Of a DNA stretch of 64,000 nt, positions 60,363 to 64,000 are shown piece by piece. The DNA comes from an uncultured Ruminococcus sp. (GTDB lineage: Bacteria > Bacillota > Clostridia > Lachnospirales > Lachnospiraceae). A program made the translations under genes and the position numbers. The notes under the pieces are model-generated. The model was not told the DNA's origin, did no database searches, and worked only from the letters and a program-made list of their open reading frames with translations. The DNA is taken from contig CAJFGR010000003.1 of NCBI GenBank assembly GCA_904377845.1, positions 62,001 to 126,000 on the forward strand, read 5' to 3'. Numbering within the stretch: position 1 is the stretch's first letter; each line of letters opens with the position of its first letter.

Positions 60363-61748
60363 ATGGACAGGAGAGAAAAAAGCTCCAGAAGAGTCAGGCT
60401 GAATACAATGCAGATTGTAGCACTGGGCTTTTTTGGAGTGATTTTTTTGGGCGGCGTAATCCTGTGGCTGCCAATCTGTAATCAGAAACCCATCGAATTC
60501 ATCGATGCGCTGTTTACATCTGTGACGTCGGTCTGCGTGACCGGACTTGTTACTGTTATTCCTGCGGAACAGTACACATTGTTCGGGCAGGTTGTGGTGA
60601 TGATCCTTATCCAGATCGGAGGTCTGGGAGTGATCGCGTGTATGGCTCTGTTTTTCCTTCTGCTTGGGAAAAAGATATCAATGAAAGGAAGGATTCTGAT
60701 CCAGGAGGCATACGGGCTCGATACTCTGTCCGGGCTGGTAAAGTTCATTATCCGTATTGTACGCGGGACATTTATTGTAGAAGGAATCGGGGCAGTGCTC
60801 TTTTCCTTTAAGTTCGTGCCGGAGTTCGGACTGGCAAAGGGAATATGGTACGGCGTTTTCCATTCAATCTCGGGATTCTGTAACGCAGGAATTGATATTA
60901 TAGGGGACAGCAGTTTTATGAGATATGTAGACTCGCCGCTGGTGAGCCTGACTACAATGTTCCTGATTGTGATGGGCGGTCTCGGATTCCCGGTATGGCA
61001 CGATATCTTTGTGACGGCAAAGAAAGGCGCAGGGGAAAAAGGCGCGAGAAGGCGAATCTTTACAAGGCTTGGACTGCAGAGCAAGATCGTGCTTACGATA
61101 ACCGCTTTTCTGATCATTTTCGGTACAGTGGGATATTTCCTGCTGGAGTTCAACAATCCGGAGACCATGAAAGATTTAAGCATCCCGGAGAAGGTACTGG
61201 CTTCCGCGTTCCAGTCGGTGACAACACGTACCGCAGGCTTCGCATCGGTATCGCAGTCGGGACTTACGGAGAGTTCAAGGCTTCTGGGATGTATACTGAT
61301 GTTCATCGGAGGTTCTCCGGCAGGTACGGCGGGCGGTATCAAAACCACGACATTTGCCATGCTGATCCTGACAATTATTTCTGTTCTGAGAGGTCATAAA
61401 GATACAGAGTGTTTCGGCAGGAGAGTCGATATGGACAGTGTGCGCTCTGCACTTACGATCACAGTGATCACATTTACGTGCTGGCTTGCGGCTGTGGCCG
61501 CAATGTCGATCTTTGACCCGCAGACAGAGTTTCTGAACCTGATGTACGAGGCGTCTTCTGCTATCGGAACAGTCGGACTTTCAGCTGATCTGACGCCTCA
61601 TCTGACACGTGCAAGCCACGTGGTACTGATGCTTTTAATGTATATCGGAAGAATCGGCCCTCTTACGATGGCGCTTGTATTTGCAGGAAAGTCAAATAAA
61701 AGTGATAAATTCAGGGAACTGCCTGAGAAGAAGATTATGCTTGGATAA
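60363..61748 (+). CDS. ktrB: Potassium uptake membrane subunit KtrB/TrkH family
   Basis: A 461-residue transporter with four membrane-pore-membrane repeats. Pore signatures are VTSVCVTGLV, HSISGFCNAGID, QSVTTRTAGFASV and EASSAIGTVGLS. Conserved glycines in each form the potassium filter. It partners with KtrA, encoded 113 nt downstream. ATG 60363 follows TAGGAGGACATT. Confidence 0.94.
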   Translation: MDRREKSSRRVRLNTMQIVALGFFGVIFLGGVILWLPICNQKPIEFIDALFTSVTSVCVTGLVTVIPAEQYTLFGQVVVMILIQIGGLGVIACMALFFLLLGKKISMKGRILIQEAYGLDTLSGLVKFIIRIVRGTFIVEGIGAVLFSFKFVPEFGLAKGIWYGVFHSISGFCNAGIDIIGDSSFMRYVDSPLVSLTTMFLIVMGGLGFPVWHDIFVTAKKGAGEKGARRRIFTRLGLQSKIVLTITAFLIIFGTVGYFLLEFNNPETMKDLSIPEKVLASAFQSVTTRTAGFASVSQSGLTESSRLLGCILMFIGGSPAGTAGGIKTTTFAMLILTIISVLRGHKDTECFGRRVDMDSVRSALTITVITFTCWLAAVAAMSIFDPQTEFLNLMYEASSAIGTVGLSADLTPHLTRASHVVLMLLMYIGRIGPLTMALVFAGKSNKSDKFRELPEKKIMLG

Positions 61749-61861
61749 TATTTATCGCTTATAGAATATAAACGGAACGATCCGCGGCATCATAGCCGGG
61801 GTATAACCCTCAAGCTCAATGGATGCTGTAATAAAAATATTTCAGACAGGAGAGTAAGAAA

Positions 61862-62524
61862 ATGAGTAAACAATTCGCTGTACTGGGACTGGGAAGCTTT
61901 GGATGGAGCGTGGCTCTGACACTGGAGAAAATGGGCGCGGATGTGCTTGTAGTTGACGAATCTTTTGAGAAGATTCAGGAGATTTCTGAGCAGGTATCCT
62001 ATGCGCTTAAGGCGGATGTGTCCGATCCGGAAGCGCTGGAGACTCTGGGCGGGAGAAACCTTGACGGGGCAGTGATCGCGGTCTCCGAGAATTTCGAGGC
62101 GAGCATTATGGCAACGATGCTATGTAAAGAGATGGGGATTCCGATGGTGCTGGCAAAAGCAAAAGATAAGCTTCAGGGAACGATCCTCAAAAAAGTCGGC
62201 GCAGATTCGGTCGTATATCCTGAGATCGAGATGGGCGGACGCGTGGCAAAGAATCTGGTGGCAAAAGAGTTCTCTGACTGGATCGAGCTGTCGGATGACT
62301 ACAGCATGGTTGAAGCTGTAGTACCGGAAGCATGGCAGGGGAAATGTCTTGCTGACCTGAAAGTACGTGAACGTTTCGGAATTAACGTAGTCGGCATTAT
62401 TATCAACAAACAGGTGGATGTCACTTTTGATCCGATGGAACCTCTTCCGGCAAACGGAATCCTGATTATGATCGGTTCGAATGACGTCCTGCAGAAATTT
62501 GATACAAAGAAGGAACGCAGATAA
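61862..62524 (+). CDS. ktrA: Potassium uptake regulatory subunit KtrA (TrkA family)
   Basis: A 220-residue cytoplasmic subunit. The N-terminal RCK domain has the Rossmann motif FAVLGLGSFGWSVAL and a D-x-S type nucleotide pocket (VVDESFEKIQEIS). The C-terminal RCK_C (about 135-218) binds c-di-AMP in related proteins. It gates KtrB in response to ATP/ADP. ATG 61862 follows ACAGGAGAG. Its stop overlaps the start of the following rRNA methyltransferase gene (TAATG). Confidence 0.94.
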   Translation: MSKQFAVLGLGSFGWSVALTLEKMGADVLVVDESFEKIQEISEQVSYALKADVSDPEALETLGGRNLDGAVIAVSENFEASIMATMLCKEMGIPMVLAKAKDKLQGTILKKVGADSVVYPEIEMGGRVAKNLVAKEFSDWIELSDDYSMVEAVVPEAWQGKCLADLKVRERFGINVVGIIINKQVDVTFDPMEPLPANGILIMIGSNDVLQKFDTKKERR

Positions 62525-63327
62525 TGATTACAAGTACTGCAAATGCACAGGTAAAAGAGCTGGTAAAACTGATGAAGAAGAGCAGGGCGAGGGATGAGGC
62601 GCAGGTGTTCCTGGTCGAGGGCCCGCGTATGGCAGGGGAACTGACTTCTGACCCGGGCTGGTGCACAGAGATTGAGAAAATCTATCTTTCTGAGAGTTAT
62701 TCCGGAAGAAACAAGGGAGAACATCAGGATCTTGAGAGGACCGCGCCGGTGGAAATACTTTCAGATTCTGTGTTTGCTCACGTGTCAGACACGAAGACCC
62801 CTCAGGGCATACTTGCCGTTGTGAGAAGAAGAACATATAATATGTCGGATATTCTCGGGAGAGATCCGGCGCACGCCCATGTACTCGTCCTTGATAATCT
62901 TCAGGATCCGGGAAATCTGGGAACAATCTTCCGTACGGCCGAGGCTGCCGGGGTGACGGGAATTATCCTGAGCCGCGACTGTGTGGATATTTATAATCCG
63001 AAGGTAGTCCGCTCTACAATGGGAGCGGTGCTCCGTATGCCGTTTCTGTATGTGGATGATCTGCCGGGAACGATCAGTGAACTGAAAGGAACAGGAATCA
63101 AAGTTTATGCGGCTCATCTGAAAGGTATGCACGCATATGATCAGGAAGATTACAGGACAGGCTGCGCCTTCCTGATCGGAAATGAAGGAAACGGACTGAG
63201 AGACGAAGTGGCGGAATGCGCGGATCATTACGTGATTATCCCCATGCAGGGAAAGGCGGAGTCATTGAATGCAGCAGTTGCGGCAGCTGTGCTTATGTTT
63301 GAAGTGAGCAGGCAGCGGAGGAGCTGA
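62524..63327 (+). CDS. TrmH-family (SpoU) 23S rRNA/tRNA 2'-O-methyltransferase
   Basis: A 267-residue SPOUT methyltransferase. The N-terminal substrate-binding domain (about 1-100) contains NAQVKELVKLMKKSRARDE and VFLVEGPRMAGEL. The C-terminal SPOUT domain has all three SpoU motifs: NLQDPGNLGTIFRTAEAAG, LIGNEGNGLRDEV and IPMQGKAESLNAAVAAAVLM. These bind SAM in a knotted fold and methylate a ribose 2'-OH. The family includes RlmB and related enzymes; the target is not clear. ATG 62524 overlaps the ktrA stop. Confidence 0.92.
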   Translation: MITSTANAQVKELVKLMKKSRARDEAQVFLVEGPRMAGELTSDPGWCTEIEKIYLSESYSGRNKGEHQDLERTAPVEILSDSVFAHVSDTKTPQGILAVVRRRTYNMSDILGRDPAHAHVLVLDNLQDPGNLGTIFRTAEAAGVTGIILSRDCVDIYNPKVVRSTMGAVLRMPFLYVDDLPGTISELKGTGIKVYAAHLKGMHAYDQEDYRTGCAFLIGNEGNGLRDEVAECADHYVIIPMQGKAESLNAAVAAAVLMFEVSRQRRS

Positions 63328-63360
63328 AATGCCGGTTAATGAGGGTTAAACAGTATACAG

Positions 63361-63390
63361 GCAGGATCTGAAAGGGCAGATCCTGCTTTG
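63361..63390 (+). terminator. Terminator after the TrmH-family gene
   Basis: GCAGGATCTG-AAAGGG-CAGATCCTGC (10-bp perfect stem) followed by TTTGTTAT. Confidence 0.82.
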
Positions 63391-63448
63391 TTATATTATC
63401 CTGACTGTTCAGCCGTACCATCTGCAAAGTGGAACTGCAATGATGTAA

Positions 63449-63492
63449 ATTTATGCATAAGTATTGCATTTTTATGCATAAGTATGTATAAT
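63449..63492 (+). promoter_or_regulatory. ARG-box repeats overlapping the argF promoter
   Basis: Two copies of TTATGCATAAGTAT (63451-63464 and 63472-63485) recur with a 21-nt period. They overlap a promoter TTGCAT (63464-63469), 17 bp, TATAAT (63487-63492). Each box has TATGCATA, an ArgR-like AT-rich palindrome of the TGCAT(A/W)n type. ArgR repression by arginine is inferred from the gene and box position. Confidence 0.8.
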
Positions 63493-63606
63493 AGGTCATG
63501 TTTCATACAGAATACTGTATAGCGGGGCAGCCGCAGCACGTCAGTAAACTATACGAATGGCGTGAATTAAACGGTTATGAATTTATAAGATAGAGAGGGA
63601 CATATT

Positions 63607-64000
63607 ATGAATTTAAAAGGACGTAATTTTCTTACATTAAAGGACTTCACACCGGAGGAGATCACTTACCTGATCGATCTTTCTGCCGAGGTAAAGGAGA
63701 AGAAGAAAAACGGAGTGCCGGTTGACAATTATAAAGGAAAGAATGTGGCGCTGATCTTTGAAAAGGACAGCACAAGGACGCGCTGTGCGTTTGAGGTTGC
63801 GGCACATGACATGGGCATGGGTACTACATATCTCGGACCGACCGGTTCCCAGATGGGAAAGAAGGAGAGTATCGAGGATACTGCGCGGGTATTGGGCAGG
63901 ATGTTTGACGGTATCGAGTACCGCGGTTTCGGGCAGGAGATCGTGGAAGAGCTGGCGAAATACGCAGGGGTACCGGTGTGGAACGGCCTGACGAATGAAT
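63607..64000 (+). CDS. argF: Ornithine carbamoyltransferase, N-terminal part (runs off the window)
   Basis: 131 codons are visible. The N-terminus [20 protein letters not shown] is typical, and the carbamoyl-phosphate motif [14 protein letters not shown] follows. [20 protein letters not shown] is also conserved. The enzyme makes citrulline from ornithine and carbamoyl phosphate; it could act in arginine synthesis or catabolism (argF versus arcB), but the ARG-box promoter favours the biosynthetic role. ATG 63607 follows AGAGAGGGACATATT. The rest lies beyond the window. Confidence 0.95.
   Translation, partial: MNLKGRNFLTLKDFTPEEITYLIDLSAEVKEKKKNGVPVDNYKGKNVALIFEKDSTRTRCAFEVAAHDMGMGTTYLGPTGSQMGKKESIEDTARVLGRMFDGIEYRGFGQEIVEELAKYAGVPVWNGLTNE

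Overview
This 64 kb window looks like chromosomal DNA from a Gram-positive, spore-forming-type anaerobe of the Lachnospiraceae (Clostridium cluster XIVa). I infer this from moderate GC content, strong AGGAGG-type ribosome binding sites, sigma-A promoters, the tilS-hpt-ftsH order, Firmicutes regulation (SAM-I, preQ1-I and T-box leaders, a NiaR box), KtrAB potassium uptake, and protein sequences of the Lachnospiraceae type. I cannot name the species. No rRNA, tRNA, insertion sequence, prophage or CRISPR array was seen. Most of the window is conserved core genome with a few accessory patches.

Layout. 1-5.5 kb: end of tilS, then hpt, ftsH, a GH13 glucan hydrolase and a pyridoxal/pyridoxamine kinase, closed by a terminator and a cluster of hairpins. 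5.8-13.1 kb: an ECF-like sigma factor with a membrane-anchored beta-propeller protein, then a 1464-residue wall-anchored beta-helix protein. 13.1-16.4 kb: bL25/Ctc, a phosphodiesterase coupled to a NYN/OST-HTH protein, and a TraX-like membrane protein. 16.6-20.3 kb: the NAD operon nadA-nadB-nadC-niaR, with a NiaR operator on its promoter. 20.4-24.0 kb: a methyltransferase gene broken by a frameshift at an A7 tract, then an 809-residue exported protein. 24.1-25.8 kb (minus strand): queT under a preQ1-I riboswitch, a DEDDh exonuclease and an unlisted-size 56-residue gene. 26.0-28.9 kb: coenzyme A genes coaBC, a probable pantothenate ECF S-component and coaX. A 118-nt palindrome lies between coaX and the convergent map gene.

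29-38.3 kb: map with a SEC-C zinc motif, a DUF1015 gene, an FHA membrane protein, shikimate kinase, murA, metK behind a SAM-I riboswitch, and a histidine kinase/response regulator pair. 38.4-43.9 kb: a second sigma factor/anti-sigma pair, a PadR/DUF2812 pair with tandem operators, a flavin reductase, an unusual fusion of a YczE-like membrane protein with a cytidylate-kinase-like domain, and a MarR regulator. 44.0-44.23 kb (minus strand): a complete promoter-to-terminator unit with no long reading frame, a candidate small RNA. 44.4-51.2 kb: a second YfcE-like phosphodiesterase, VanZ, cstA behind a T-box leader, and a five-gene YtrA-type ABC operon with its GntR regulator in the middle.

51.4-60.2 kb: a DUF6472 protein, a HAD hydrolase, then a patch of genome-maintenance and defence-type genes: HIRAN protein, WYL regulator, a C-terminal remnant of a type I restriction HsdR subunit, small proteins, an MrfA-like helicase and a translationally coupled UvrD/PcrA-like helicase. 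60.3-64 kb: ktrB, ktrA, a TrmH-family RNA methyltransferase, and the start of argF behind a promoter overlapped by ARG-box repeats.

The strongest candidates for something undescribed are the orphan small RNA unit, the extra structured element upstream of the queT preQ1 riboswitch, the long palindrome at 29 kb, the YczE-kinase fusion, and the helicase/HIRAN/WYL neighbourhood.
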